The notes below the pieces were generated by a model. The model worked only from the letters and a program-made list of their open reading frames with translations. It was not told the DNA's origin and searched no databases. The position numbers were made by a program, and so were the translations under genes. From Pseudomonadota bacterium (lineage in GTDB: Bacteria; Pseudomonadota; Gammaproteobacteria; CALCKW01): a stretch of DNA of 64,000 nucleotides. The DNA lies in contig JBCCUP010000001.1 in the NCBI GenBank assembly GCA_039196715.1, positions 186,001 through 250,000 of the forward strand, read 5' to 3'. How positions within the stretch are numbered: position 1 is the stretch's first letter; every line of letters starts with the position of its first letter. This document shows, piece after piece, positions 1 to 8,128 of this stretch.

Positions 1-446
1 AGGCCGAGGTAGGGTTCGACGCCATCGAAGGCCGCCGTCATTTCCAGAAAACCGAGGCTGGCCGGCGGGACCGTGACACTGCCGACCTGAATGGGTGTGG
101 TCGGGTCAGCCGTGCCGTCGACCGAAAGGTCGGTGTCGGCGAGGCCACCGCTGACGAAGAAGCCGGAACCGGTCGGGAACCAGTCGAGTTGGACGCGTGT
201 GAAGCTCACGTCCCCGTTGGCATCGTATTCCACGCCGTCGATCGTCTCGGTGACGCTGTCGTCCACGCCCTCAACCGAGAGGCGCACGGCGAGTTTGGAG
301 CCAACCGCGCAACCGCCGCCGAGACCCAGTCCGCCGGAACCGGCATGCCCGCCGGCAAAGCAGGCGGGTCGGTGATCGTCTGCCAGCACCGGCGACAGCG
401 CGGCCACAGCCACCAGCGCAAGAAGGATGATCAGTTTGTCCAACAT
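1..446 (-). CDS. Outer-membrane beta-barrel-like protein, C-terminus cut by window edge
   Basis: The gene starts at an ATG at 446, behind a good GGAGG ribosome binding site about 7 nt upstream, and stays open to the left edge, so about 148 N-terminal residues are visible. A signal peptide of about 22 residues (MLDKLIILLALVAVAALSPV, cut after LADD) indicates export. The rest is glycine-rich with alternating polar and hydrophobic residues. It resembles a family of small proteobacterial outer-membrane barrels that read GLG..VG...KLAVRL, then a DWFP..GGF.LSGGL strand, then APYLGLG-type strands. No enzymatic motif is visible. The family match is from memory of sequence pattern, so the function (a structural or porin-like barrel) is inferred. 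Confidence 0.7.
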   Translation of the reverse strand, partial: MLDKLIILLALVAVAALSPVLADDHRPACFAGGHAGSGGLGLGGGCAVGSKLAVRLSVEGVDDSVTETIDGVEYDANGDVSFTRVQLDWFPTGSGFFVSGGLADTDLSVDGTADPTTPIQVGSVTVPPASLGFLEMTAAFDGVEPYLG

Positions 447-619
447 GTCGGTACCTCCGATTTTACCGGGTGAAGGTCGGGAACGCTGGACAAGCCAATG
501 CAGAGTGCATGCCGATTCGCAGCAGCAGGCGGCAAGAATTCGCCGCTGTCAGGCTCAAGCGGCAAAGTAGTCTGTCGATATTACGTTCACATCCATCCTG
601 TACCGGGTCCGGCCAGGGC

Positions 620-1108
620 ATGTCGAACGCAGCAGACGACACGAATCAACCGACCAACGCGCTTACACGCGTGTTCACCGATTTCGCGATCGGCGTCCTG
701 TTCATGGCCGTCATGGCGGTCATTCTCGCGCCACAGGTCAGCGAGGAGGAGCCGAAACGGGCCGATCACCTGCAGGAAGTGGCGGAGACCGCCGGGACGT
801 TGCAGAGCGCAGCCTCGCTCGAGCGCGCACAACGGCTGACCCGCGGTGGCACGGTCAAACGGGATTTCGACTCGCCGCGAACCGGCGCGCTCCGGGTTAT
901 TCCCCGGCCCATCGCCGCAGCCGATTGCGCGCAGATGTGGAACAACCTGATGCCAGATGGGCCGGAGGCGGCAACCGGCGGCGACAGCCTGTTCACGGTC
1001 GACACCACCGACACGCGCGGTCTGTGCCTGTACCGGTACACGGCAGCGCAGGATCAGGCCTACGTGATTTCCTACCGACCCGAGTCAGGACAGGTGGCGT
1101 TCAACTGA
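620..1108 (+). CDS. Small single-pass membrane protein of unknown function
   Basis: A 162-residue protein if the ATG at 620 is used. The frame is open further upstream (to 470), but that part has no coding character and overlaps the promoter side of the divergent barrel gene. One membrane helix (about residues 17-40, VFTDFAIGVLFMAVMAVILA) follows a short polar N-terminus. The C-terminal 120 residues are polar, with two cysteines (in ADCAQMW and GLCLYRY) and probably fold in the periplasm. The family is not recognised. It converges on purK with only 6 bp between the stop codons. Confidence 0.6.
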   Translation: MSNAADDTNQPTNALTRVFTDFAIGVLFMAVMAVILAPQVSEEEPKRADHLQEVAETAGTLQSAASLERAQRLTRGGTVKRDFDSPRTGALRVIPRPIAAADCAQMWNNLMPDGPEAATGGDSLFTVDTTDTRGLCLYRYTAAQDQAYVISYRPESGQVAFN

Positions 1109-1114
1109 GTCCCG

Positions 1115-2260
1115 TCAGGGCGCGATACCGAGCACGCCACACACGCGCTCGAGGCACTGACCCAGCGCCGCATCAGTCGGCGCGCTGAGGTTGACGTGGC
1201 CCATCTTGCGGCCCGCTCTGGCCTCGCGTTTGCCGTAAAGGTGCAACTCCGTCCCAACGGTGCCGACCACGCCAGCCCAATCCGGCGTGCCGCCTTCCCA
1301 ACAGTCGCCCAACAGGTTCAGCATCGCCGTGGGTTGCCGCAACTTCGGCTCGACCAGCGGCAGGCCACAGAGCGCCCGGACCTGCAATTCAAACTGGTTG
1401 ACATCGCAGCCGAGCTGACTGTAGTGACCGCTGTTGTGCGGGCGCGGCGCGATCTCGTTGGCGAGCAGCGCGCCGTCGGCGGTGACGAAGAACTCCACTG
1501 CCAACACACCTTGATAACCCAGGGTTTCGGCAATCGCCCTGGCCGTATCCGCGGCCGCGGCGGTGAGCGCCGGCGCTTGCGCAGCCGGCACGCGGGTGGT
1601 GTGCAGGATGCCGCCCCGGTGGGTGTTCTCACCAACCGGCAACACCACGGCCTGCCCGTTCTCGGCGCGCGCCACGATCGCAGAGACCTCCGCGCGCAGG
1701 TCGACACGCTGCTCGACCACACACGGCACCTCACCGAGGGCCGTGAACGCCGCACCGAGCGCCTCGCGACTCTCGCAGACCGCCTGGCCCTTGCCGTCGT
1801 AGCCGAGACGTGCCGTTTTCAGTACACACGGACCCGATGCGGTTTCCCAGGCGGTGTCGAGGTCACTCACGTCCCGGACCGAGGCCCAGCGAACCGTCGG
1901 CACACCGCATTCGGCGAAGAGGGTCTTCTCACGTGCGCGGTCCTGCGCGACCGTGAGCGCGTGCGCGTCTGGCGCCACACGACAGTAAGCGCTCAGTGCC
2001 TCGAGCGCGGCCGCTGGCACATTCTCGAACTCCGTGGTAACGGCATCGCAGTGCCGAGCAAAATCGGCCAGTGCCGCATCGTCGTCGAAGGCGGCGCGCA
2101 GGTGGTGGTGCGCCATGCCCCCTGCCGGGCTGTGCGGATCGGCGTCGAAGACATGAACGCGATACCCCATGCGAATGGCTTCGAGCGCAAACATGCGCCC
2201 GAGTTGTCCGCCCCCGAGCACCCCGAGTGTCGCACCGGGCAACAGCGGTGTCATCGTCAT
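1115..2260 (-). CDS. purK: N5-carboxyaminoimidazole ribonucleotide synthase PurK
   Basis: PurK is the ATP-grasp enzyme that carboxylates AIR with ATP and bicarbonate to N5-CAIR, the substrate of PurE in de novo purine synthesis. The 381-residue length is normal for bacterial PurK. The N-terminal Rossmann-like loop [11 protein letters not shown] is typical, the ATP-grasp region lies around residues 95-290, and the late motif [14 protein letters not shown] is a PurK hallmark. Its ATG overlaps the purE stop codon (ATGA), so the two are translated as a coupled pair, matching the usual purEK arrangement. purC lies divergently beyond purE. Confidence 0.96.
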   Translation of the reverse strand: MTMTPLLPGATLGVLGGGQLGRMFALEAIRMGYRVHVFDADPHSPAGGMAHHHLRAAFDDDAALADFARHCDAVTTEFENVPAAALEALSAYCRVAPDAHALTVAQDRAREKTLFAECGVPTVRWASVRDVSDLDTAWETASGPCVLKTARLGYDGKGQAVCESREALGAAFTALGEVPCVVEQRVDLRAEVSAIVARAENGQAVVLPVGENTHRGGILHTTRVPAAQAPALTAAAADTARAIAETLGYQGVLAVEFFVTADGALLANEIAPRPHNSGHYSQLGCDVNQFELQVRALCGLPLVEPKLRQPTAMLNLLGDCWEGGTPDWAGVVGTVGTELHLYGKREARAGRKMGHVNLSAPTDAALGQCLERVCGVLGIAP

Positions 2261-2754
2261 GACGCCCCCGACGGCAAGCTCATCGCCAACGCGCGATCCC
2301 GTTGTGCCTCACGAAACGCCGACAGCGCTTCGCGCAGCGACACGTCGTGATTTGCCAACACCGACACGGCAAACAGGCCCGCGTTCGCAGCGCCGGCCTC
2401 ACCGATGGCAAAGGTTGCCACCGGCACACCTCGCGGCATCTGAACGATCGACAGCAGCGAGTCCTGCCCCTGCAGGTGCCGGGACGGCACGGGCACACCG
2501 AGCACCGGCAACGTGGTTTTGGCCGCTAGCATGCCCGGCAAGTGGGCGGCGCCACCAGCACCGGCAATAATGCAGCACAGTCCCCTTTCCTCGGCGGACG
2601 ACGCGTAGGAGAACAGCAGATCCGGTGTGCGGTGCGCCGAGACAACCCGCGTCTCGTGGGCAACGTCGAACTGCGAGAGAACGGATGCGGCGTGCTGCAT
2701 CACGGGCCAGTCGCTGTCACTGCCCATGACGACGCCAACCAGAGGAGAAGGCAT
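2257..2754 (-). CDS. purE: N5-carboxyaminoimidazole ribonucleotide mutase PurE
   Basis: PurE (class I) moves the carboxyl group of N5-CAIR to give CAIR. At 165 residues it has the expected size. [12 protein letters not shown] near the N-terminus binds substrate phosphate, SAHRTPD carries the catalytic histidine, and [14 protein letters not shown] completes the active site. It is first of the purEK pair and overlaps purK by 4 bp. The roughly 130-bp gap to purC, which reads the other way, must hold the promoters of both purine transcription units. No PurR-type operator was identified there. Confidence 0.96.
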   Translation of the reverse strand: MPSPLVGVVMGSDSDWPVMQHAASVLSQFDVAHETRVVSAHRTPDLLFSYASSAEERGLCCIIAGAGGAAHLPGMLAAKTTLPVLGVPVPSRHLQGQDSLLSIVQMPRGVPVATFAIGEAGAANAGLFAVSVLANHDVSLREALSAFREAQRDRALAMSLPSGAS

Positions 2755-2888
2755 GCCGGAACCTCGGCTCAGCTAAAAGCGCATTTTCCCAGAAGTGGCC
2801 GAGCGGTCAAGCCGGAGTCGCGCCGGCACCGACTGGCGGCCCGCGCAAATGTGACAGAATACCGCTCCAACCACGGAGGCCACAGCTC

Positions 2889-3782
2889 ATGCCGCGCGCT
2901 GTCTTCGACACCGCCATCCGCTCACTGTCCCGCATCCACCGCGGAAAAGTGCGCGACGTGTTTGCCATCGACGAGGACCACCTGCTGATGGTGGCGACCG
3001 ACCGCGTGTCTGCGTTCGATGTGGTCATGCCGAATCCCGCGCCCGGCAAAGGCCAGTTGCTGACCGAAGTCGCGCTGTTTTGGTTTACCCACTTTTCCGA
3101 CACCCGCAACCACCTCGCCACCCTCACGCTCGACGATGTCTTGTCGGACCCCAAGGAGCGGGCCGAAGCCAGCGGGCGCGCAATGGTGGTCAAGCGACTC
3201 GGTGGCCTGCCGATCGAGGCCGTGGTACGAGGCTACCTGATCGGCTCGGGCTGGAAGGACTACCAGGCCACCGGCTGCGTGTGCGGCATCCCGCTTCGTG
3301 CCGGGCTCGAACAAGCCGGTCGACTCGACAAACCGCTGTTCACCCCGGCCACCAAAGCGGCGGTCGGCGACCACGACGAGAACATTTCCTTCGCTGAAAC
3401 CGCCCACCGGATCGGGCGCGAACGGGCAGAACAGGTACGCGACGTGAGCCTCGAACTCTACCGGCGCGCCGCAGCCCACGCCGAGGCGCGCGGCATCATC
3501 ATCGCCGACACCAAGTTCGAGTTCGGACTCGACGCCGACGAGAATCTGGTGTTGATGGACGAGGTGCTGACCCCCGACTCCAGCCGCTTCTGGCCCGCTG
3601 ATCGGTACCGACCCGGCTGCAGCCCACCGAGTTTCGACAAGCAGTTCCTGCGTGACTGGCTCGAGACGCTCGACTGGGACAAGACGGCGCCCGGACCGGA
3701 CCTGCCGGCGTCCGTCATCGAGGGTACGCTCGCCGGTTACCGTGAAGCGCGAGACCGGCTTGTGGGTCCGCCCCGTGTCTGA
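2889..3782 (+). CDS. purC: SAICAR synthetase PurC
   Basis: This enzyme joins CAIR and aspartate with ATP to give SAICAR, the step after PurE. At 297 residues it belongs to the longer form of the family, starting with [20 protein letters not shown], the nucleotide-binding segment. [10 protein letters not shown] and the late IADTKFEFG and [13 protein letters not shown] motifs are all diagnostic. The ATG at 2889 follows a GGAGG-like site (ccacggaggcc). Its last codons overlap the GTG start of the first Gfo/Idh/MocA gene by 8 bp, so purC leads a four-gene run with three sugar-type oxidoreductases. Confidence 0.95.
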   Translation: MPRAVFDTAIRSLSRIHRGKVRDVFAIDEDHLLMVATDRVSAFDVVMPNPAPGKGQLLTEVALFWFTHFSDTRNHLATLTLDDVLSDPKERAEASGRAMVVKRLGGLPIEAVVRGYLIGSGWKDYQATGCVCGIPLRAGLEQAGRLDKPLFTPATKAAVGDHDENISFAETAHRIGRERAEQVRDVSLELYRRAAAHAEARGIIIADTKFEFGLDADENLVLMDEVLTPDSSRFWPADRYRPGCSPPSFDKQFLRDWLETLDWDKTAPGPDLPASVIEGTLAGYREARDRLVGPPRV

Positions 3783-4812
3783 GCGCATCGGCATCGCCGT
3801 GATCGGCTGCGGTATGGCCGCGGCACCCCACGCCCGTGCGCTCCGCGACCTCGCCCACCGGGCCGAGGTGATTGGCGTGCACGCACGCAAACCCGCCACG
3901 CGTCAGGCGTTCTGTGCGGCCTGGGGCTTCCGGGAGGCCGCGGACGGCCACGCCCTGCTGGACCACCCGTCGGTCGACATGGTGTTGCTGCTGACGCCGC
4001 CCGACGCGCGCGCCGAGTGGGTCAACGCCGCGGCCGAGCGCGCGCTGCCGGTGCTGATGGAGAAACCGGTCGAGCGCACCCTGGCCGCCGCCAAGGCGCT
4101 CGTGGCGCGTTGCGAATCGACCGAGACTCCCTTCGGAATCGTCTTTCAGCACCGGTTCCGCGCGGCGGCGCTGGCCTTGCACGAGCGGGTGCAGCAGGCG
4201 GCGTGGGGGCCCTTGCACCTGGTCAAGGTTGACGTGCCCTGGTGGCGCGAGCAGCGTTACTACGACGAACCCGGGCGCGGCAGCTACGCACGCGACGGTG
4301 GCGGCGTGCTGATCAGCCAGGCGATCCACACGCTCGACCTGATGCTGAGTCTGACGGGGCCTGTCGCCGAGGTCCGTGCGCTGACCGCGACCACCGGCTA
4401 CCACCGCATGGAGAGCGAAGACCTGGCCGTCTCCGCATTGCGCTTCGAAAACGGCGCCCTCGGTTCACTCACCGCGACCACGGCACAGTACCCGGGCGGC
4501 GCCGAATCACTCGAGCTCGGCTTCGCACGTGCCACCGCGCACCTGTGCGCCGGCGAGCTCACCGTTCGGCACCTCGACGGCCGCGTCGAGACCCTTGGCG
4601 ACACGCAGGAAACCGGGGCCGGTGCCGACCCGATGGCGTTCCCCCACGATTGGCACCTCGCCCTGCTGACGGATTTCGTCGACGCCGTTGACGCCGGTCG
4701 CCCGCCGGCGGTAACCGCGCGGGACGCCCTGCAGGTGCACCGTTTGATCGATGCCATCGTGCAGTCCTCTGCGGCCGGCCGCGCCGTCAACGTGAGTCAC
4801 GTCGATGCCTGA
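3775..4812 (+). CDS. Gfo/Idh/MocA family NAD(P)-dependent oxidoreductase, first of three
   Basis: I place the start at the GTG at 3775, which overlaps the purC stop by 8 bp and puts the Rossmann strand at the N-terminus ([19 protein letters not shown]). This gives 345 residues, typical of the family. The EKPVERT motif holds the catalytic lysine of the family, and [18 protein letters not shown] supplies the conserved GG...H.D C-terminal-domain signature. Such enzymes oxidise or reduce sugars, inositols and related polyols. The substrate cannot be told from the sequence. It overlaps the next paralogue by 8 bp. Confidence 0.88.
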   Translation: MSERIGIAVIGCGMAAAPHARALRDLAHRAEVIGVHARKPATRQAFCAAWGFREAADGHALLDHPSVDMVLLLTPPDARAEWVNAAAERALPVLMEKPVERTLAAAKALVARCESTETPFGIVFQHRFRAAALALHERVQQAAWGPLHLVKVDVPWWREQRYYDEPGRGSYARDGGGVLISQAIHTLDLMLSLTGPVAEVRALTATTGYHRMESEDLAVSALRFENGALGSLTATTAQYPGGAESLELGFARATAHLCAGELTVRHLDGRVETLGDTQETGAGADPMAFPHDWHLALLTDFVDAVDAGRPPAVTARDALQVHRLIDAIVQSSAAGRAVNVSHVDA

Positions 4813-5830
4813 AGCCCCCGTCACCGTCGCCGTCATCGGCATCGACCACAGGCACGCCTACGGCCAGCTTCAGGGCATGCTCGATGCCGGGGCACAGTGC
4901 GTCGGCTGGTGGACCGAGGGCGAGCCGAACACCTTGCCCGGCTTCGTCAAACGCTTCCCCGACGTGCCACGGGTGGCGTCGCGCGAGACCGTGCTCGCCG
5001 ACCCACGCGTCGACCTCGTGATCGTCGCCGACATTCCGGCGAACCGCGCCGCGCGCGCGATCGAGGCGATGCGTGCCGGCAAGGACGTGATGACAGACAA
5101 ACCGGGGTGCACCACCGCGGCACAGCTGGCCAAGCTGCGCGACGTGCAACGCGACACCGGGCGAATCTGGTCGGTCGATTTCTCGGAACGGTTCGAAGTG
5201 CCGGCCGTACAACGCGCAGCCGAACTGGTGCGCGAGGGCGCCATCGGCCGCGTGGTGCAAACCGTCGGCCTGGGCCCGCACCGACTGAACGCGGCGACCC
5301 GCCCCAACTGGTTTTTCGAGCGCCACGCCTACGGCGGCATCCTCTGCGACATCGCCTCGCACCAGATTGACCAGTTCCTCTATTTCACCGACGCCGACAA
5401 TGCCGAGATCGTCAGCGCAAGCGTGGCCAACTACGCCAACCCCGACCACCCGGAGCTCGAGGACTTCGGCGAGTTGGTGCTCCGCCACGAGCGCGGCCAC
5501 GGGTACATCCGCGTCGACTGGTATACGCCCGATGCCCTGCCCACCTGGGGCGACGGTCGGCTGACCCTGCTCGGCACCGAGGGTACGATCGAATTGCGCA
5601 AGTACGTCGACGTCGCCGGTCGCCCGGGCACCGATCACCTGTTCTTGTCCAACCGCACCCGGTGCGAACACATCGACTGCAGTACAGTGCCACTCTCGTA
5701 TTTTCGGTCGCTGGCGCACGACGTGCGGCACCGCACCGAGACGGCGATGCCGCAAGCGCACGCATTCACGGTCATGGAACTTGCTTTGCGCGCACAGGCG
5801 AGCGCCACCCGACTTGGCGCGCTGGTATGA
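4805..5830 (+). CDS. Gfo/Idh/MocA family oxidoreductase, second of three
   Basis: A 341-residue paralogue that starts inside the preceding stop region (ATGCCTGA overlap). The N-terminal Rossmann domain begins VTVAVIGIDHRHAYGQLQGM, with GIDH replacing the usual GxGxxG end, which suggests altered cofactor contact. TDKPGCTT carries the lysine of the family EKP motif, here as DKP. HAYGGILCDIASHQIDQFLY is the conserved C-terminal-domain segment with the active-site histidine. It is coupled to the third gene by an ATGA overlap. The substrate is unknown. It is probably a step of the same polyol or sugar pathway as its neighbours. Confidence 0.87.
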   Translation: MPEAPVTVAVIGIDHRHAYGQLQGMLDAGAQCVGWWTEGEPNTLPGFVKRFPDVPRVASRETVLADPRVDLVIVADIPANRAARAIEAMRAGKDVMTDKPGCTTAAQLAKLRDVQRDTGRIWSVDFSERFEVPAVQRAAELVREGAIGRVVQTVGLGPHRLNAATRPNWFFERHAYGGILCDIASHQIDQFLYFTDADNAEIVSASVANYANPDHPELEDFGELVLRHERGHGYIRVDWYTPDALPTWGDGRLTLLGTEGTIELRKYVDVAGRPGTDHLFLSNRTRCEHIDCSTVPLSYFRSLAHDVRHRTETAMPQAHAFTVMELALRAQASATRLGALV

Positions 5831-6900
5831 GTCACACCGTTGCCATCCTGGGCGCCGGCATCGGTGCGCAGCACCTCGACGGCTACCTCGCGCTGCCGGA
5901 CACCTACCGGGTCCACACGGTGTGTGACCTCGACATCGACCGGGCCGCTGCGCTGGCCGCGCGCGCGCGCGGCTGCCGCAGCACGTCGGATACCGATGCG
6001 GTCATCGGCAACAGCGAGATCGACATCGTCGACGTGTGCCTGCCACCGCACCTGCACGCGGACACTGCCATCAAGGCGATGCAAGCCGGGCACCACGTGG
6101 TTTGTGAGAAGCCGCTTGCAGAATCCGTGGATGCGGCGGAGCGCATGATCCAGGCTGCACAGGACTGCAACCGACTGCTCACACCCATCTTCCAGTACCG
6201 ATTCGGGCCGGCATTCACGCAGTTGCAGGCGCTGGTCGACGCCGGTCTTGCAGGGCGTCCACAAGTCGCTTCGCTCGAAACCCACTGGAACCGCGGCTCG
6301 GACTACTATGCCGTCCCCTGGCGTGGCACCTGGGACCGCGAGCGGGGTGGCGCTGTGCTGGGGCACGCAATCCACATTCACGACCTGATCACGGAATGCT
6401 TCGGCGCCGTCACCGCCGTCGGCGCGATGCTCGACACCCGCGTCAACCCGATCGAGACGGAAGACTGTGGTGCGATTTCGATGCGGACGTCGAGCGGTGC
6501 CCTTGTCACGTCCTCGATCTCGCTCGGTGCCGCCTGCGACCAATCGCGTCTGCGCCTCGTGTACCAACACCTCACCGCAGAGAGCGGCACCAACCCCTAC
6601 GCGCCCGGGCAAGGCACCTGGACCTTCACCGCGCGCGACCCCGCTCGGCAAGCCGCTGTCGATCGCGTCGTTGCGGCAACGCCACCGGGCCACACGGGTT
6701 ACGCCGGGCAGTTCGCCGAGTTGGCGCGGCAACTCGGCGGCGAAACGCACCGCAACGTCAGTGCAGCGTCGGGCCTGCAAGCACTCGAACTTGTCGCCGC
6801 CACCTACAAAGCCCACCGCGAACGCCGCGAAATCACCCTGCCGCTTGGCCTGAACGACCCCGTGCGCCAGGACTGGCGCCCGCCACAAAACCCGTGCTGA
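5827..6900 (+). CDS. Gfo/Idh/MocA family oxidoreductase, third of three
   Basis: The ATG at 5827 overlaps the previous stop (ATGA), giving 357 residues. The Rossmann motif VAILGAGIGAQHLDGYL is a clear GxGxxxxxH dinucleotide loop. CEKPLAESVDAAERM contains the catalytic-lysine EKP motif, and RGGAVLGHAIHIHDLITE contributes the conserved histidine and aspartate. There is no transporter or regulator beside the trio, so the pathway cannot be named. The gene ends 88 bp before the convergent retroelement target gene. Confidence 0.88.
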   Translation: MSHTVAILGAGIGAQHLDGYLALPDTYRVHTVCDLDIDRAAALAARARGCRSTSDTDAVIGNSEIDIVDVCLPPHLHADTAIKAMQAGHHVVCEKPLAESVDAAERMIQAAQDCNRLLTPIFQYRFGPAFTQLQALVDAGLAGRPQVASLETHWNRGSDYYAVPWRGTWDRERGGAVLGHAIHIHDLITECFGAVTAVGAMLDTRVNPIETEDCGAISMRTSSGALVTSSISLGAACDQSRLRLVYQHLTAESGTNPYAPGQGTWTFTARDPARQAAVDRVVAATPPGHTGYAGQFAELARQLGGETHRNVSAASGLQALELVAATYKAHRERREITLPLGLNDPVRQDWRPPQNPC

Positions 6901-6951
6901 CCTGCGGTTGCCAGCTCACCGCCCACCCACAGCCCGGCACGCGGCTGCGCA

Positions 6952-6975
6952 CGCGCGCCCGGCCGCGCGCTGGCG
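6952..6975. other. GC-rich hairpin just downstream of VR1
   Basis: The sequence contains gcgcgc-ccggcc-gcgcgc, a 6-bp stem with a 6-nt loop. It lies about 30 nt beyond the end of VR1 in the coding direction, past the target-gene stop codon. Hairpins or cruciforms just after the VR are required for efficient retrohoming in the Bordetella phage DGR. A counterpart role here is inferred from position only, and it may instead act in termination. Confidence 0.4.
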
Positions 6976-6988
6976 GCTCACCCACTGG

Positions 6989-7789
6989 CTAGGGGTCTTC
7001 ACCTCCGGCCAGGCGGAAGCCGAAGTCGTCGTCGCGGGCAGCGGGATCGCCCGCGAAGCGGAACGCCGCGCGCAAGTAGCGCGGGACGTTGAACCAGCAG
7101 CCACCGCGCAACACGCGCTTCCGGCCCTGTTGCGGACCTGTTGGATCGATTACCTCGCCGGTTGGGTAGTCGCCATACCAATCGCCGCACCACTCCCACA
7201 CATTTCCATGCACCTGAAACAAGCCGAAATCGTTTGCCTCGAACGCGAGCGCATCCACCGTTTCTTCTCTGTACTCGCCTTTGCCACCGCCGCGGTAGGC
7301 CAAATTCCCATCGTAATTCGCTTGCGCTGGCGTGATCGCGTTGCCCCACCAAAACGGTGTCTGGGTGCCGGCGCGCGCGGCGTACTCCCATTCGGCTTCG
7401 CTCGGCAAGCGCAAGGTCAAGCCGGCAACCGGCGCGTTGGCCCGCTCCAAGAATCGCTGACAATCCTCCCAACTCACCGTGTCCACAGGCCGTTCGTCGC
7501 CTTTGAAATGGCTTGGATTGTTGCCCATCACCGCCTGCCAAAATGCCTGTGTGCACGCCGTGTCCGCGAGCCAGTAACCCTTTGTCAGGGTCACTTTGTG
7601 TGGTGCCTCGCCGTCGAAGCGCTCAGGCTCCAATTCAGTCGAACCCATCTGAAACCGGCCTGGCGGAACCCAGCGCATCACCTGCCGGGCGCCGTTCAGT
7701 TCAAGCCCTTGCCAGAGCCCGAACGGGTCTTCGCCGAAACCGTGCGCCCAGGCAGACGGAAACTCGCGCGGGTTGGGGTCGAGCAGCAT
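6989..7789 (-). CDS. DGR target protein 2: FGE/SUMF1-fold protein with C-terminal variable region
   Basis: A 266-residue protein if the ATG at 7789 is used. The frame is open back to a TTG at 7915, with no better start in between. It is a formylglycine-generating-enzyme (C-type-lectin-like) fold: RWVPPGRFQMGS, then EAEWEYAARAGT, then HGNVWEWCGDWYGDYP, ending in RVLRGGCWFN and FGFRLAGGEDP. The last 42 residues are VR1. The two catalytic cysteines of true FGEs, which follow GGSY in those enzymes, are replaced by residues N and L, so it is probably a binding scaffold and not a sulfatase-activating enzyme. It is the last gene of the retroelement, directly after the TR. Confidence 0.88.
   Translation of the reverse strand: MLLDPNPREFPSAWAHGFGEDPFGLWQGLELNGARQVMRWVPPGRFQMGSTELEPERFDGEAPHKVTLTKGYWLADTACTQAFWQAVMGNNPSHFKGDERPVDTVSWEDCQRFLERANAPVAGLTLRLPSEAEWEYAARAGTQTPFWWGNAITPAQANYDGNLAYRGGGKGEYREETVDALAFEANDFGLFQVHGNVWEWCGDWYGDYPTGEVIDPTGPQQGRKRVLRGGCWFNVPRYLRAAFRFAGDPAARDDDFGFRLAGGEDP
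7003..7130 (-). repeat. DGR variable region VR1
   Basis: This segment aligns without gaps to the TR at 7961-8088. It has 16 substitutions, every one at a position where the TR coding (minus) strand has A. The encoded changes hit mostly AAC and GAC codons of the TR: I to F, D to V, N to Y, N to F, N to G, D to A, and N to D. The first 20 bp on the plus strand (ctccggccaggcggaagccg), which sit at the 3 prime end in coding sense, are identical in TR, VR1 and VR2 and probably contain the IMH-like initiation site. Homology stops at 7131, where a non-adenine mismatch begins. Confidence 0.93.
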
Positions 7790-7960
7790 CAGACGCGACC
7801 CGCGTGGTTGGAAAGGCGGCCTGCTGGCGGGCTTTTGGTGAGCAGGTTCCACCTGCACCGACTCACGCGCCAGAGGCCTTGGGTTTGTCCGCACAGGGCG
7901 AAACTGGCGTGGCAACTGGTTTGAAGACCCTCCGGGCGCTGCTGCCTAGATCTGCAAAGC

Positions 7961-8088
7961 TCCGGCCAGGCGGAAGCCGATGTTGTCGTTGCGGTCAGCG
8001 GGATCGTTCGCGTTGCGGTTCGCCGCGCGCAAGTTGCGCGGGTCGTTGATCCAGCTGCCACCGCGCAACACGCGCTTCTGGCCTTGTG
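7961..8088 (-). repeat. DGR template repeat (TR)
   Basis: A non-coding copy of the variable region, 40 bp downstream of the reverse-transcriptase stop codon. Read in the target frame it would give [18 protein letters not shown] followed by [20 protein letters not shown]. This is an FGE-type C-terminus loaded with AAC and GAC codons, where A-directed mutation gives the widest amino-acid choice. Outside 7961-8088 its similarity to the VRs ends at once: aaag precedes it on the plus strand, where both VRs have tcac. No start codon or full ORF accompanies it, as expected for a template RNA. Confidence 0.94.
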
Positions 8089-8128
8089 CTGCCAGCCGCC
8101 GACAGTATTGATCGGCCTCAAAACGGGA

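Noticed and set aside
470-619. N-terminal extension of the small membrane protein gene
   Set aside because: It overlaps the upstream region of the divergent barrel gene and gives a polar, Arg-rich sequence before the natural N-terminus at the ATG at 620.
1196-2350. 384-codon plus-strand frame opposite purK
   Set aside because: Shadow of purK; the protein is His/Arg-rich and matches nothing.
7789-7915. Upstream extension of target 2 to the TTG at 7915
   Set aside because: The added residues are Pro/Arg-rich without family similarity and the TTG lacks a well-spaced ribosome site; kept only as an alternative.
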